In this document: piece by piece, positions 7,773-16,704 of the stretch | Layout: each line of letters begins with the position of its first letter | Position numbering within the stretch: the first letter of the stretch is position 1 | Source of the DNA: Hydromicrobium sp964415365 | GTDB lineage: Bacteria; Actinomycetota; Humimicrobiia; Humimicrobiales; Humimicrobiaceae | Direction of reading: 5' to 3' | NCBI GenBank assembly: GCA_964415365.1 | Contig: CAYPYW010000008.1 | Span: 1 to 64,000 of the forward strand | DNA: 64,000 nt | Notes under the pieces: model-generated | Seen by the model: only the letters and a program-made list of their open reading frames with translations | Told to the model about the DNA's origin: nothing | Database searches by the model: none | Program-made: the position numbers and the translations under genes

Positions 7773-9551
7773 ATGGTTAAAAATATAAAAACAATTTTAA
7801 TATCATTATTTTGTCTGGTGATTATTCTGTTGTATACAGCTGGCTGCTCTTTGGATGGCAGTAATTTACTGCAGGGAAGCAATAAATTGCAGGCCAGTAA
7901 TAACACTGAGGAGTCGGAGGATAGTGTTAATGCCAAGCTGAACGAGTTAAAAGATAAGATAATAAAACCGCCGGTAGTTTTATCTCATCAGTCCGGGGAA
8001 GTGATTTATGGTAGTGGTGATAGGGAATTAATTTTCATAAAGGGTTATGCGGATAGTGGGAATACTATAGAAGTTTATGTAAATGGTGCACTGGAACAAA
8101 GTGATACAATTGTTGATAATGATGGGGATTTTGAAACTTTAAACGGAGTAGAAATAACCGAGGGAAAGAATATCATAGAGCTGGTGTCGGTGAGCCCCTC
8201 CGGTAATAAAAGTAATCCTACGGAGTTTAATTTATTTTTAAGTGTACCTCAGAAAGTTGAATACAGTATATTTGAAAGTTCCGAAAATTTAAAAGAGATA
8301 AAAGATGTTTATTATTCTGCAGAAGATAATCCTACGGTGTATATCAATGGCAGTCATCTTCCTTCTTCCCGTGTTTATATCCAGGTGAACGATAAAATGG
8401 TAGGTGAAGTTATAAGTGGTGAGGAGGGTATATTTGAATTAAGTGGAGTTGTGTTAAAGCCTGGTGATAATGAAATAGCTGTCTGGGCAATGACAAGCGA
8501 CGGATTTACAAGTGCGCCAGTATTTACAAATATAATAGTTTCCCGTGATCTAGGTGTCCCATATCCTTCCAATCTGTCAGGTTATAAACAGGGTAATGCT
8601 AATTATTTGAGCTGGAGTTCAAGTATTGATACGGATTTTGATTCCTATAAGCTGGTCAGGGTAGAGGACCCCTGTGCCAATCCAGAGTATCCCGACCACG
8701 ATGTTATAGCTACCTTCAACAATATAAGTGCCAGCTCTTATATTGACAATGATATAATAAGCGGTAACTCATATTATTATACCTTATGGATCCTGGATAA
8801 AGCAGGGCATGTAGCATCCAGTAACGTGGTTGCTATTCCTAAACCGGTTTATTCCATTACTGTTAATAAAGTTCCTACTTCTGCCAGTAATACTATTGCC
8901 AGAAGAGAGTGGTTCTATCAACCTTATGAAATAACAAACACCGGTAATGTAACTGTTGATATTCAGCCTATGATGGTGTGGTTGAAATTGAATCCCAATC
9001 CTGATGAAGAAATGGAAATTTCTCCTCTATGGGAAGTACATATCTGGAATCCCAGCGGGGGTGGCCAATATTATTATTCAAATGAATCCGTTTATACTAC
9101 TTATATTGCAGATTGGGCAAATACCAGCGGCAGTACCGAAACTGAAACAGAGACTACATTCAGTACAGATGGTATAACAAAAACTGTTACAGAGACTGAG
9201 ACGATTAAAAAAACTGCAGAAGGTCCTGTCAATCAAAAAAGAATTATGACAGTTACCACAAATACCACTATAACAGTAACTGATACATCTACAGGGGTTA
9301 GCACTGTAACTACTGCTACAGACACTGATACAGAGATAGTGGAACCCGAAAGAATAGGATCAGTGATACTGGGTTTGAAGCCTGGTGAAAAAATAATAGT
9401 AGAGGTTAAAATACAAAACATTGCTGCTGAGAATGGTGAAAAATTTACTGCTCATTTTCATTTTGTACCTGTGGATTGTGATGGGAACTTCTATATTGAT
9501 GAGATTGTTTCAACTGGTGATATTACGGTGATAGGCAGCAGTAGAAGTTAG
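7773..9551 (+). CDS. Large secreted lipoprotein with Ig-like and fibronectin-III-like modules
   Basis: 592 residues with a lipobox (TAGC, Cys25). A Ser/Asn-rich linker is followed by two repeated beta-sandwich modules (about 68-160 and 175-262) that share the phrase types GNTIEVYVNGA and G-NEIAVWAMTSDGF, as in glucodextranase-B/Ig-like domains. A fibronectin-III-like module follows (about 265-365). The C-terminal part (about 375-592) contains a Thr/Glu-rich low-complexity stretch (about 455-525) between two beta-rich blocks. It has no visible catalytic motif. It is probably a surface adhesion or carbohydrate/protein-binding protein; function is unknown. Confidence 0.8.
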   Translation: MVKNIKTILISLFCLVIILLYTAGCSLDGSNLLQGSNKLQASNNTEESEDSVNAKLNELKDKIIKPPVVLSHQSGEVIYGSGDRELIFIKGYADSGNTIEVYVNGALEQSDTIVDNDGDFETLNGVEITEGKNIIELVSVSPSGNKSNPTEFNLFLSVPQKVEYSIFESSENLKEIKDVYYSAEDNPTVYINGSHLPSSRVYIQVNDKMVGEVISGEEGIFELSGVVLKPGDNEIAVWAMTSDGFTSAPVFTNIIVSRDLGVPYPSNLSGYKQGNANYLSWSSSIDTDFDSYKLVRVEDPCANPEYPDHDVIATFNNISASSYIDNDIISGNSYYYTLWILDKAGHVASSNVVAIPKPVYSITVNKVPTSASNTIARREWFYQPYEITNTGNVTVDIQPMMVWLKLNPNPDEEMEISPLWEVHIWNPSGGGQYYYSNESVYTTYIADWANTSGSTETETETTFSTDGITKTVTETETIKKTAEGPVNQKRIMTVTTNTTITVTDTSTGVSTVTTATDTDTEIVEPERIGSVILGLKPGEKIIVEVKIQNIAAENGEKFTAHFHFVPVDCDGNFYIDEIVSTGDITVIGSSRS

Positions 9552-9625
9552 AGGTTTAAAAACATCCCATTCCTATTATATAATATATTTTATTTCTTCT
9601 AATTAAAGTTTTCTATGAAGGTAGT

Positions 9626-10285
9626 GTGCTAAAAATTATGAGTAAAAAGAATGAAAAAAATTACAAAGGTTCCGGTCATATGAAAAAGGATTCTGGTAAC
9701 GGCAAGGATATAGAAGAAATGACGGAGTATAGAAAGCCCAGGAAGAAAATGTCGGAAGATATTCTCGGGAAAGAGATAAAAAAAGAGCTTGAGGCAGAGG
9801 AACTTGAAGAAGAAATAGAGCTCTTAGAGAAGGAACTGGAAAATTACAAAAAAATTGAAGGAGAATATCTGGATAGGATTAAAAGATTGCAGGCAGATTA
9901 TGATAATTATAGAAAAAGGACCTTGAAAGAACATCTGGAGCATATAAAGAGGGCAAACAAGGATTTAATAGAAAAGCTTCTCCCTATAATTGATAATTTT
10001 GAAATAGCACTCGAAACCGGAAAGAGGCTGAAAAAAGAAGGGGATGTCTTTTTTAAGGGTATAGAAATGATTTATGGGAACTTAATAGAGCTACTGAAGA
10101 AAGAAAATGTCAAAGTTATTGATCCGAAGGGTGAGGAGTTTAATCCGGAGGTTTGTGAAGCGGCTGTGACAGAGGCTGTAAGGGATGTTGATGAAGGTAA
10201 GATTCTGGAAGTCATAAGAAAGGGTTATATGATAGATGATTTTTTAATAAGGCCTGCAGTGGTGAAAGTTTGTAAAAAGAAGTAA
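9626..10285 (+). CDS. grpE: GrpE, nucleotide exchange factor for DnaK
   Basis: 219 residues. A charged N-terminal tail, a long coiled coil (about 45-110, with LQADYDNYRKR) and a C-terminal beta domain ending RPAVVKVCKKK are diagnostic of GrpE. It would release ADP from DnaK in the cytoplasm. The start is GTG 9626 (GAAGG 4 bases upstream) or ATG 9638. dnaK and dnaJ are not adjacent; lemA and a TPM gene follow within 20 bases, an unusual neighbourhood. No CIRCE element (TTAGCACTC-N9-GAGTGCTAA) is seen upstream. Confidence 0.94.
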   Translation: MLKIMSKKNEKNYKGSGHMKKDSGNGKDIEEMTEYRKPRKKMSEDILGKEIKKELEAEELEEEIELLEKELENYKKIEGEYLDRIKRLQADYDNYRKRTLKEHLEHIKRANKDLIEKLLPIIDNFEIALETGKRLKKEGDVFFKGIEMIYGNLIELLKKENVKVIDPKGEEFNPEVCEAAVTEAVRDVDEGKILEVIRKGYMIDDFLIRPAVVKVCKKK

Positions 10286-10301
10286 GAGGAGCTTGGGTTT
10301 T

Positions 10302-10892
10302 ATGCGTAAAAAAATTGTTCTAGGATGTGTTATAGGTTTTGTAGCAGTAATAATTGTTATTGGATTGATTACAGTAGCTTATATAGTGGACTCCAGAAAT
10401 AAAATGGCAGCTAAAGAGATAGAAGTTGATAATGCTTGGGCTCAGGTGCAGAATGTTTACCAGAGAAGGCTTGACCTGGTACCTAATCTAGCTGAGAGTA
10501 CCAGGGCTTATATGCAGTTGGAAAAAGATATATTTGAGGCTATAGCAGAAGCAAGAGCCGGCATACAGGAAGCAGAAACACCGGCTGAACTCGAGAGTGT
10601 AAATAAAGAAATCAGCTCTTTTATTGATGATATTAAGGTTGTTGTCGAGGATACACCTGAACTTAAAGCGAGTGAAACAGTACGTAATCTTATGATCCAG
10701 CTTGAGGGAACTGAAAACAGGATTGCAGTGGAGAGGGGAAATTTTAATGAGGCAATCAGAGACTACAATACGTATATAAAAATGTTCCCAAGAAACGTAA
10801 TTGCCGGCTGGTTTGGATTTGAGGCAAGAGAATTCTTTGAAGCTGAAGAAGGGGCAGAGACAGCACCGGAAGTGGATCTGGAATTAGAATAA
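10302..10892 (+). CDS. lemA: LemA family protein
   Basis: A 196-residue membrane-anchored helical protein. It has one N-terminal transmembrane helix (about 5-28), then the LemA core with NAWAQVQNVYQRRLDLVPNL and ENRIAVERGNFNEAIRDYN, and an acidic tail. ATG 10302 is preferred over an in-frame TTG at 10293 because AGAGGA (10285-10290) is 11 bases away from the ATG but only 2 from the TTG. LemA proteins often pair with TPM-domain proteins, as here (gap of 3 bases). The molecular role is unknown. Confidence 0.9.
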   Translation: MRKKIVLGCVIGFVAVIIVIGLITVAYIVDSRNKMAAKEIEVDNAWAQVQNVYQRRLDLVPNLAESTRAYMQLEKDIFEAIAEARAGIQEAETPAELESVNKEISSFIDDIKVVVEDTPELKASETVRNLMIQLEGTENRIAVERGNFNEAIRDYNTYIKMFPRNVIAGWFGFEAREFFEAEEGAETAPEVDLELE

Positions 10893-10895
10893 GCA

Positions 10896-11864
10896 ATGAA
10901 AGTGATTTTATTTAAAATTAAGAAAAGATTAGTTTTCTTTTTTATATTTTTTTTATTTTTCTTTTTCTTTTGTCCAAATTCTCTCTTCTCTGATGATATA
11001 AGTTTACCGGATTATACTGGTTATATTAATGATTATGTGGGGCTATTGGATAATAGTTCCAAATCCCAGTTGGAGACGCTGGCTTCCAAAATAGAGGCAG
11101 AGACAGGGAGCGAAATAGCTGTGGCAATAGTGGATAGTTTGCAGGGAATTACCGAGGAGGAATATGCATTCGAGCTCTTTAAAAAATGGGGGATAGGAAA
11201 GGAAAAAGAAGATAACGGAATTCTTATACTGATTTGCACTGAAGGAGAGCCCGGAAACAGACCTTTAAAAATAGAAGTGGGATACGGCCTGGAAGGAGTG
11301 ATAACAGATCTTGAAGCAGGTGAGATTGTAAATGACATAATTGTTCCTAATTTTCAGGCAGGTAATTATTATACAGGTCTGAACAACGCGATTCTTACTA
11401 TTGCCGAACAGATTTACGAAGAAGAAGGTCTGGAACCGCTAGGCTCTGGTGAAGGCACAGTGTCTCTCACTACTGAGACTACTTCACCTGCGAGTTTTCT
11501 TTCAGGATTTCCGTGGGGATGGGCATTTTGTTTCCCAATCTCTTTTGTAATCATTGTTGCAGTGGTTCTTTTTAATCTATTTAGAAGAAGATGTCCTAGG
11601 TGTAAAAAATTCAAGTTGAAGATAAAATCTACTGTGCTCAAGCCAGCAACCTATACGGAATCTGGTAGAAGCCTTTTAGAAAGATTTTGCTTAAATTGTG
11701 GATATAGCGATGAGAAAGAAGTTACCATACCAAAAAAGACCAGGTCATCATCCTGGACCGGCGGGGGTGGAATAGGCGGCGGAAGCAGGTCTTCCGGCGG
11801 CGGAGGTTTTGGTGGTTTTGGTGGAGGATCTTCGGGCGGCGGCGGCGCTGGCGGAAAGTGGTGA
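10896..11864 (+). CDS. TPM-domain (YgcG-like) membrane protein with Gly-rich tail
   Basis: 322 residues. It has an N-terminal signal/anchor of striking Phe richness, a TPM domain (about 38-185, with NDYVGLLDNSSKSQLE and GSEIAVAIV), and a transmembrane helix (about 205-226). A cytoplasmic zinc-ribbon-like segment carries two Cys pairs (CPRCKK and CLNCGYS), and the protein ends in a Gly/Ser-rich tail. TPM proteins are exposed outside the membrane. LemA/TPM partnerships are recurrent, but their biochemical job is not settled. Confidence 0.88.
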   Translation: MKVILFKIKKRLVFFFIFFLFFFFFCPNSLFSDDISLPDYTGYINDYVGLLDNSSKSQLETLASKIEAETGSEIAVAIVDSLQGITEEEYAFELFKKWGIGKEKEDNGILILICTEGEPGNRPLKIEVGYGLEGVITDLEAGEIVNDIIVPNFQAGNYYTGLNNAILTIAEQIYEEEGLEPLGSGEGTVSLTTETTSPASFLSGFPWGWAFCFPISFVIIVAVVLFNLFRRRCPRCKKFKLKIKSTVLKPATYTESGRSLLERFCLNCGYSDEKEVTIPKKTRSSSWTGGGGIGGGSRSSGGGGFGGFGGGSSGGGGAGGKW

Positions 11865-11909
11865 TATTAATTTTAATATCAAATGGAAAGTGGGCAGGAG
11901 TTTTTTAAA

Positions 11910-12692
11910 ATGAAGATTGCGATATCTGGTAAAGGCGGAGTGGGTAAGACTACTCTGGCAGCATGTCTCTCCAGGTATTATGCCCATAAAAATCATAAGG
12001 TAATTGCAGTTGACGCAGATCCTGATGCTAACCTAGCTTCGGCTCTGGGAATAGATTATAAGGCTGCTTTAAAAATCGTGCCGCTTATAGAGATGAAGGA
12101 ATTAATTGAAGAAAGGACAGGAGCAAAGCCTGGAGGATATGGGGCATTCTTTAAATTAAATCCCAGAGTGGATGATATTCCTCAAAAATTTGGGATAGAT
12201 ATTGATGGTGTAAGATTACTTGTTGCAGGAACAATAAAGGCTGGAGGAAGCGGATGTTACTGTCCCGAAAATGTTCTGCTTAAAAGCCTTTTCAGACATC
12301 TGGTGGTCCACCGGGAGGAAATTGTAATCCTGGATATGGAGGCTGGAATAGAGCACCTGGGCAGGGGAACCTGCGAGAATATGGATGCTTTGATTATTGT
12401 AGTGGAGCCAGGACTTAGGAGTGTTCAGACTGCCTGGACAGTTAGAAAGATGTCCCGGGATCTGGGAATCAAAACCCTTTTTGTTGTGGTAAATAAAGTA
12501 AGGACCGATGAAGAGGAAAAATTGATAAAAGATAATCTGGGTGATTTTATAATCCTGGGCAAACTTCCTTACAGTGATAGGGTAAGGGAATCAGACCTTA
12601 GATATTTTTCTTCATGCGATGCAGATCCGGAGTTTAAGAAATCGATTGAGGATATCGCTGCCGGATTAGATAAATACATAGAAAAGAAATAA
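11910..12692 (+). CDS. cooC: CooC-type P-loop ATPase (Ni-enzyme maturation)
   Basis: 260 residues of the MinD/ParA-like SIMIBI class. It has a deviant Walker A at the very N-terminus (GKGGVGKTT), an aspartate-rich switch (VDADPDANLASALG), and the CooC-specific CxC in GGSGCYCPEN, which binds Ni/Zn between two monomers. ATG 11910 is chosen because AGGAG lies 9 bases upstream and the family starts MKIAxxGKGG; an ATG at 11883 in frame has no ribosome site. CooC loads nickel into carbon monoxide dehydrogenase. No CODH gene is in the window, so the client is elsewhere or unknown. Confidence 0.88.
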   Translation: MKIAISGKGGVGKTTLAACLSRYYAHKNHKVIAVDADPDANLASALGIDYKAALKIVPLIEMKELIEERTGAKPGGYGAFFKLNPRVDDIPQKFGIDIDGVRLLVAGTIKAGGSGCYCPENVLLKSLFRHLVVHREEIVILDMEAGIEHLGRGTCENMDALIIVVEPGLRSVQTAWTVRKMSRDLGIKTLFVVVNKVRTDEEEKLIKDNLGDFIILGKLPYSDRVRESDLRYFSSCDADPEFKKSIEDIAAGLDKYIEKK

Positions 12693-12746
12693 GTTCTAAT
12701 AATAAATAAGTTTTACTGTAGTATACAGATATTTTTTTAAAAGGTC

Positions 12747-12774
12747 TTGAACCTATTTTTTTTTCAATTAAAAT
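12747..12774 (+). promoter_or_regulatory. Possible promoter upstream of nfnA
   Basis: TTGAAC (12747-12752), a 16-base T-rich spacer and TAAAAT (12769-12774), 35 bases before the TTG start at 12810. The match is moderate in AT-rich DNA. Confidence 0.35.
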
Positions 12775-12809
12775 AAGAAACATTTGTAAAAAATAAAAAG
12801 TGGTGGGTT

Positions 12810-13676
12810 TTGTATAAAATTATAAAGAAAGAGAAACTATCAGAAAATATAGACAGGTTTTACCTTGAAGCTCCACTTATAGCAGAAAAAGCAAGAGCCG
12901 GGCAGTTTGTAGTTATAAGGATAAATGAAGAAGGAGAAAGAATTCCCCTGACTATTGCAGATTATGACAGGGACAAGGGAATAATAGGCATAGTTTCTAT
13001 GAGGGTGGGTAAAACCACTGCCCTGTTATCCAGTTTAAAGCAAGGGGACAGTATACTGGATGTAGTAGGTCCACTTGGAAATGCCTCCGAGATTGAAAAA
13101 TTCGGTAGAGTAATTTGTGTCGGGGGTGGCGTAGGCGTAGCTCCTGTGCTTCCCATTGCCAGGGAACTTAAGAGAGCCGGTAATTATGTGGTTTCTATTA
13201 TTGGTGCCAAGAGTAAAGACCTCCTTATTTTAGAAAAAGAAATGAAGGATACGTCGGATGAACTGTATATATGTAGCGATGATGGTTCCATAGGATATCA
13301 TGGGTTTGTATCAGAGTTTCTAAAGGAGTTTCTTGAGAAAAATTTGGCCGGCAAAACAGATAAGAAAGTCAGTATTACAAGAGTGGTCGCTATCGGGCCG
13401 GCTTTGATGATGGCAGCTGTGGCAGAAGTTACCAGGCCTTTTAAGATAAAGACCATAGTATCGCTTAATTCCATAATGGTTGATGGAACTGGAATGTGCG
13501 GAGCATGCAGAGTGGAGGTGGGTGGTAAAACTAGATTTGTTTGTGTTGATGGACCCGAATTTGATGCACACGAAGTAAATTTTAATCTCCTTCTTTCAAG
13601 GCAGAAAATATATTGTGACCATGAAGGTGTGTGTTTTGATCTTTATAAACACAAATGTAAGCTGCCACTGCAGTGA
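12810..13676 (+). CDS. nfnA: NfnA / sulfide dehydrogenase subunit (FAD, [2Fe-2S])
   Basis: 288 residues, TTG start. It is a ferredoxin-NADP reductase-like protein: an FAD domain (about 1-100), an NAD domain with VGGGVGVAP (about 108), and a C-terminal [2Fe-2S] region with GMCGACRVEV and a further Cys in RFVCVDGP. With the next gene it forms the NfnAB complex, which couples NADH, NADPH and reduced ferredoxin by flavin-based bifurcation. Homologous pairs are also annotated as sulfide dehydrogenase SudBA, so the physiological reaction is uncertain. nfnB follows after 45 bases. Confidence 0.88.
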   Translation: MYKIIKKEKLSENIDRFYLEAPLIAEKARAGQFVVIRINEEGERIPLTIADYDRDKGIIGIVSMRVGKTTALLSSLKQGDSILDVVGPLGNASEIEKFGRVICVGGGVGVAPVLPIARELKRAGNYVVSIIGAKSKDLLILEKEMKDTSDELYICSDDGSIGYHGFVSEFLKEFLEKNLAGKTDKKVSITRVVAIGPALMMAAVAEVTRPFKIKTIVSLNSIMVDGTGMCGACRVEVGGKTRFVCVDGPEFDAHEVNFNLLLSRQKIYCDHEGVCFDLYKHKCKLPLQ

Positions 13677-13721
13677 TTGGGCGGGATTATTTGATAAGGA
13701 TAATTTAAAAATTTTCAAAAG

Positions 13722-15164
13722 ATGACCGAGAAAATAAATAAAAAAGAATTTAAAAAAGAAAAAATTTCCCGTGTGGCTATGCCCGAGCAGAACCCGGAGA
13801 AGCGAATTAAGAATTTCGATGAAGTTACACTTGGATATTCTGAAGAGGATGCTCTACGTGAAGCATCCAGATGTCTTCAGTGCAAGAATCCTAAATGTAT
13901 AAAAGGCTGCCCTGTGGAAATTGACATAAAAGGCTTTATTAAATTAATCCAGGAGAAGAAATTTAACGAGGCTCTGGAAAAGATAAGAGAAAAAAACGGC
14001 CTTCCTGCTATATGTGGCAGGGTATGTCCTCAGGAAGATCAGTGTGAAAAAGAATGTATACTGGGTATTAAGGATGAACCAGTGGCAATTGGAAGGCTTG
14101 AACGGTATGTGGCGGATAGGGAAATGAAACACATAGCAGAAGGTATTAAAGAATGTGCATGGTCAGAGGTTACTAAAGAATGCACAAGGGAAAAAGTTGC
14201 GGTAATTGGTTCAGGCCCGGCCGGTCTTGCTTGCGGGGCTGAGTTGGCCAAAATGGGTTATCAGGTTACCATATTTGAAGCACTGCATAAAGCTGGAGGT
14301 GTTCTGGTTTATGGTATCCCTGAGTTCAGGCTTCCCAAAGAAATAGTACAAAAAGAGATAGATTATGTGAAAAGCCTGGGAGTAAAGGTTGAAGTAAATA
14401 TGGTAATAGGTAAAATCCTGACCATAGATGATTTATTTAAAAGGGGATTTAAGGCAATTTTTATATCAACGGGTGCAGGCCTTCCTTATTTTATGGGGAT
14501 CCCAGGCGAGAACTTGAACGGGGTTTATTCGGCAAATGAATATCTAACCAGGTCAAATCTGATGAAGGCTTACAAGTTTCCTGAGTGTGATACTCCGATT
14601 GTTAAGGGGCTCAAGGTGGCAGTGATAGGCGGAGGTAATGTGGCTTTAGATTCTGCCAGGACCGCTAAAAGACTGGGAGCAAAAAAGGTGTACCTTATAT
14701 ACAGGAGAAGTGAGGAAGAAATGCCAGCCAGAGATGAAGAGATAGAGCATGCGAGGGAAGAGGGAATTGAATTCAGACTGCTCGCCAATCCGGTTGAAAT
14801 AATAGGAAATAATGGCTGGGTGAATAAGATAAGATGTATTAAAATGAAACTGGGAGAACCTGATGATTCGGGCAGGAGAAGGCCTTTACCAGTAGAAGGA
14901 TCGGAATTTGATGTAGAGATTGACGTAGTGGTAATGGCTATAGGGCAGGGACCAAATCCGCTTCTAACTTCTACAGCTCCACATTTAAATCTTACCAGAT
15001 GGGGAAATATAAAAGCTGGGCCGGTAACTGGAAAAACGAATGTAAAAGGCGTTTTTGCTGGTGGAGACATAGTAACCGGTGCAGCCACAGTCATACTGGC
15101 AATGGGTGCTGGAAAGAATGCGGCTGCGGCTATAGATGAATATATAAGAACTGGTATCTGGTAA
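13722..15164 (+). CDS. nfnB: NfnB / GltD-like NADPH oxidoreductase
   Basis: 480 residues. An N-terminal double [4Fe-4S] domain (about 45-115: CLQCKNPKCIKGCP, then CGRVCPQEDQCEKEC) is followed by two dinucleotide folds (GSGPAGLACG about 165; GGGNVALDSART about 305). It ends in the usual GAATVILAMGAGK segment. This is the glutamate-synthase-small-subunit-like large subunit of Nfn. Because it directly follows nfnA and no gltB is present, NfnB is preferred over GltD. The complex is cytoplasmic. Confidence 0.9.
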   Translation: MTEKINKKEFKKEKISRVAMPEQNPEKRIKNFDEVTLGYSEEDALREASRCLQCKNPKCIKGCPVEIDIKGFIKLIQEKKFNEALEKIREKNGLPAICGRVCPQEDQCEKECILGIKDEPVAIGRLERYVADREMKHIAEGIKECAWSEVTKECTREKVAVIGSGPAGLACGAELAKMGYQVTIFEALHKAGGVLVYGIPEFRLPKEIVQKEIDYVKSLGVKVEVNMVIGKILTIDDLFKRGFKAIFISTGAGLPYFMGIPGENLNGVYSANEYLTRSNLMKAYKFPECDTPIVKGLKVAVIGGGNVALDSARTAKRLGAKKVYLIYRRSEEEMPARDEEIEHAREEGIEFRLLANPVEIIGNNGWVNKIRCIKMKLGEPDDSGRRRPLPVEGSEFDVEIDVVVMAIGQGPNPLLTSTAPHLNLTRWGNIKAGPVTGKTNVKGVFAGGDIVTGAATVILAMGAGKNAAAAIDEYIRTGIW

Positions 15165-15379
15165 CAACTATAAGAGGAAGTAAAATTTACATTTAAAAGT
15201 TTTTACTATAATTACCTTAATTAATATTGTTATCCTTCGAATATATATTATAAATTCAATCTACTGGAAGGACTTTTACAGGTTTTCAGTATATTAGAAG
15301 TGATAATTATTAATAAGTATTATAGAATAGATTATAATTTTAATATCAGAAATATAATTTTGAAATAATGGAGGTAGAA

Positions 15380-16345
15380 GTGAAAATCAAAGGCTTATCA
15401 TTAAAATTATTATTCTTTTTGGTCATAAGCATTCTGGTGTCCGGCACGATCTTTGCCGGGTGCTTCTCGAGAGAATCGGCTGTTGAAGAAGAGGGGTTTG
15501 CAGCTTCGAGAGAGGAAACTGCAGTTATGGCTTCTGATAAATCAATAGTAATGACAGAAGAGGCTCCGGTAATGGAGGAGGAGATGGCAGAGGAAGCTGC
15601 TTTCGATGAAAATGCTGCAGTTGATACTGACATTCAATATGGTGAGATTCCGGTTGCTGGTGATAGGAAAGTAATTAAGAATACATATATCGAGCTTGAG
15701 ATTGAAGTGGGGGAATTTGAAAGCACAATGTTTGGACTTACCAATCTGGCAGAGCAGAATGGCGGTTTTGTTTCAAACAGCCAGAGCTATTCTGATTCCG
15801 AGGGCAATATGACCAGCGGAAGTGTAACTATAAGAATTTCTTCCAATAAATATAATTCTGTTTTAAATAGAGTCAAAGAAATGGGTACAGTTGAAAGTAC
15901 CTCAAGTTCCGGGCAGGATGTAACCCAGGAGTATACAGACCTTGAAAGCAGGCTTAGAAACTACGAAGCCCAGAAAGATGTCCTTCTGGATCTAATGAAG
16001 CAGTCAAAAAAAGTCAGTGACAGTTTAGAAGTGCAGAGAGAATTAAGTAATGTTCAGGAGCAGATTGAAATAATCAAGGGAAGGATGCAATACCTTGACG
16101 ATTTAGTATCTTTCTCTACTATTGATGTTTACTTTCATGAACCCGAACCCATAACTACTACTGGATGGGGATTTGTTGAAGCGCTAAAGAGAGGCTTGAG
16201 AGGAGCAGTAAAAGTATTCAATTGGTTAATTGCAGCGATAATTATAAGTGCTCCGTTATGGGTTCTGGCAGGAATAATATTAATTATTGTATGGCGTGTT
16301 ATAAGGGTGAGAAGGAGAAGAAGAGCCGGGAAGGAGCAAAAATAA
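15380..16345 (+). CDS. DUF4349 lipoprotein with C-terminal membrane helix
   Basis: 321 residues from GTG 15380, which has GGAGG 5 bases upstream; an in-frame ATG at 15368 overlaps that site and is rejected. A signal peptide ends in FAGC (Cys28). An acidic, Met/Glu-rich linker precedes a DUF4349 domain (about 95-265) with a paired helical coiled coil (TDLESRLRNYEAQ to QEQIEIIKGRM). A transmembrane helix (about 280-305) and a basic tail follow. Such proteins are membrane-anchored and of unknown function. It is followed after one base by a YtxH gene. Confidence 0.82.
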   Translation: MKIKGLSLKLLFFLVISILVSGTIFAGCFSRESAVEEEGFAASREETAVMASDKSIVMTEEAPVMEEEMAEEAAFDENAAVDTDIQYGEIPVAGDRKVIKNTYIELEIEVGEFESTMFGLTNLAEQNGGFVSNSQSYSDSEGNMTSGSVTIRISSNKYNSVLNRVKEMGTVESTSSSGQDVTQEYTDLESRLRNYEAQKDVLLDLMKQSKKVSDSLEVQRELSNVQEQIEIIKGRMQYLDDLVSFSTIDVYFHEPEPITTTGWGFVEALKRGLRGAVKVFNWLIAAIIISAPLWVLAGIILIIVWRVIRVRRRRRAGKEQK

Positions 16346-16346
16346 C

Positions 16347-16580
16347 GTGAGAGGTTCTAATACTTTCAGCCATATCCTTCTAATTTTTGGACTGGGTATA
16401 CTTGTAGGTATTCTTATCGCACCCCGCAAGGGCGAGGAAACCCGGAAAATATTAAAGGAACGGATGGAAGAGTGCTGCAATAAGACCTGCGAATTTATTG
16501 GTGAAAAAACTGCAGAGGTCAAAAAACAAGCAGGGAAATATGCAGAAAAGTTAAAGAAGAATATGGAAGAAGCCGGATAA
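16347..16580 (+). CDS. YtxH-like small membrane protein
   Basis: 77 residues, GTG start with AAGGAG 10 bases upstream inside the previous gene. It has one N-terminal transmembrane helix (ILLIFGLGILVGILIAP), then the RKGEETR motif typical of YtxH/gas-vesicle-like proteins and an amphipathic helical tail. Two Cys pairs (CC, and C after KT) lie in the tail. It is linked to the DUF4349 gene. Role unknown, possibly envelope stress. Confidence 0.78.
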   Translation: MRGSNTFSHILLIFGLGILVGILIAPRKGEETRKILKERMEECCNKTCEFIGEKTAEVKKQAGKYAEKLKKNMEEAG

Positions 16581-16628
16581 TAACTGTTATTTATTATTGA
16601 GAGCATTTATATTTGTTTGAATAAGTAC

Positions 16629-16655
16629 AGGCCCTTTTTAAGTCAAGGAGGGCTT
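16629..16655 (+). other. Imperfect hairpin upstream of nadE
   Basis: An 11-base-pair stem, including wobble pairs, has arms 16629-16639 and 16645-16655 and a 5-base loop. It is followed at once by a TATAAT box (16657-16662). There is no U-run, so it is not an ordinary terminator. It could be an operator overlapping a nadE promoter, or chance. Confidence 0.3.
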
Positions 16656-16704
16656 GTATAATTTGGTGTATGACCGGCAACCATCATAGGTAATTAATGT
16701 AAAA

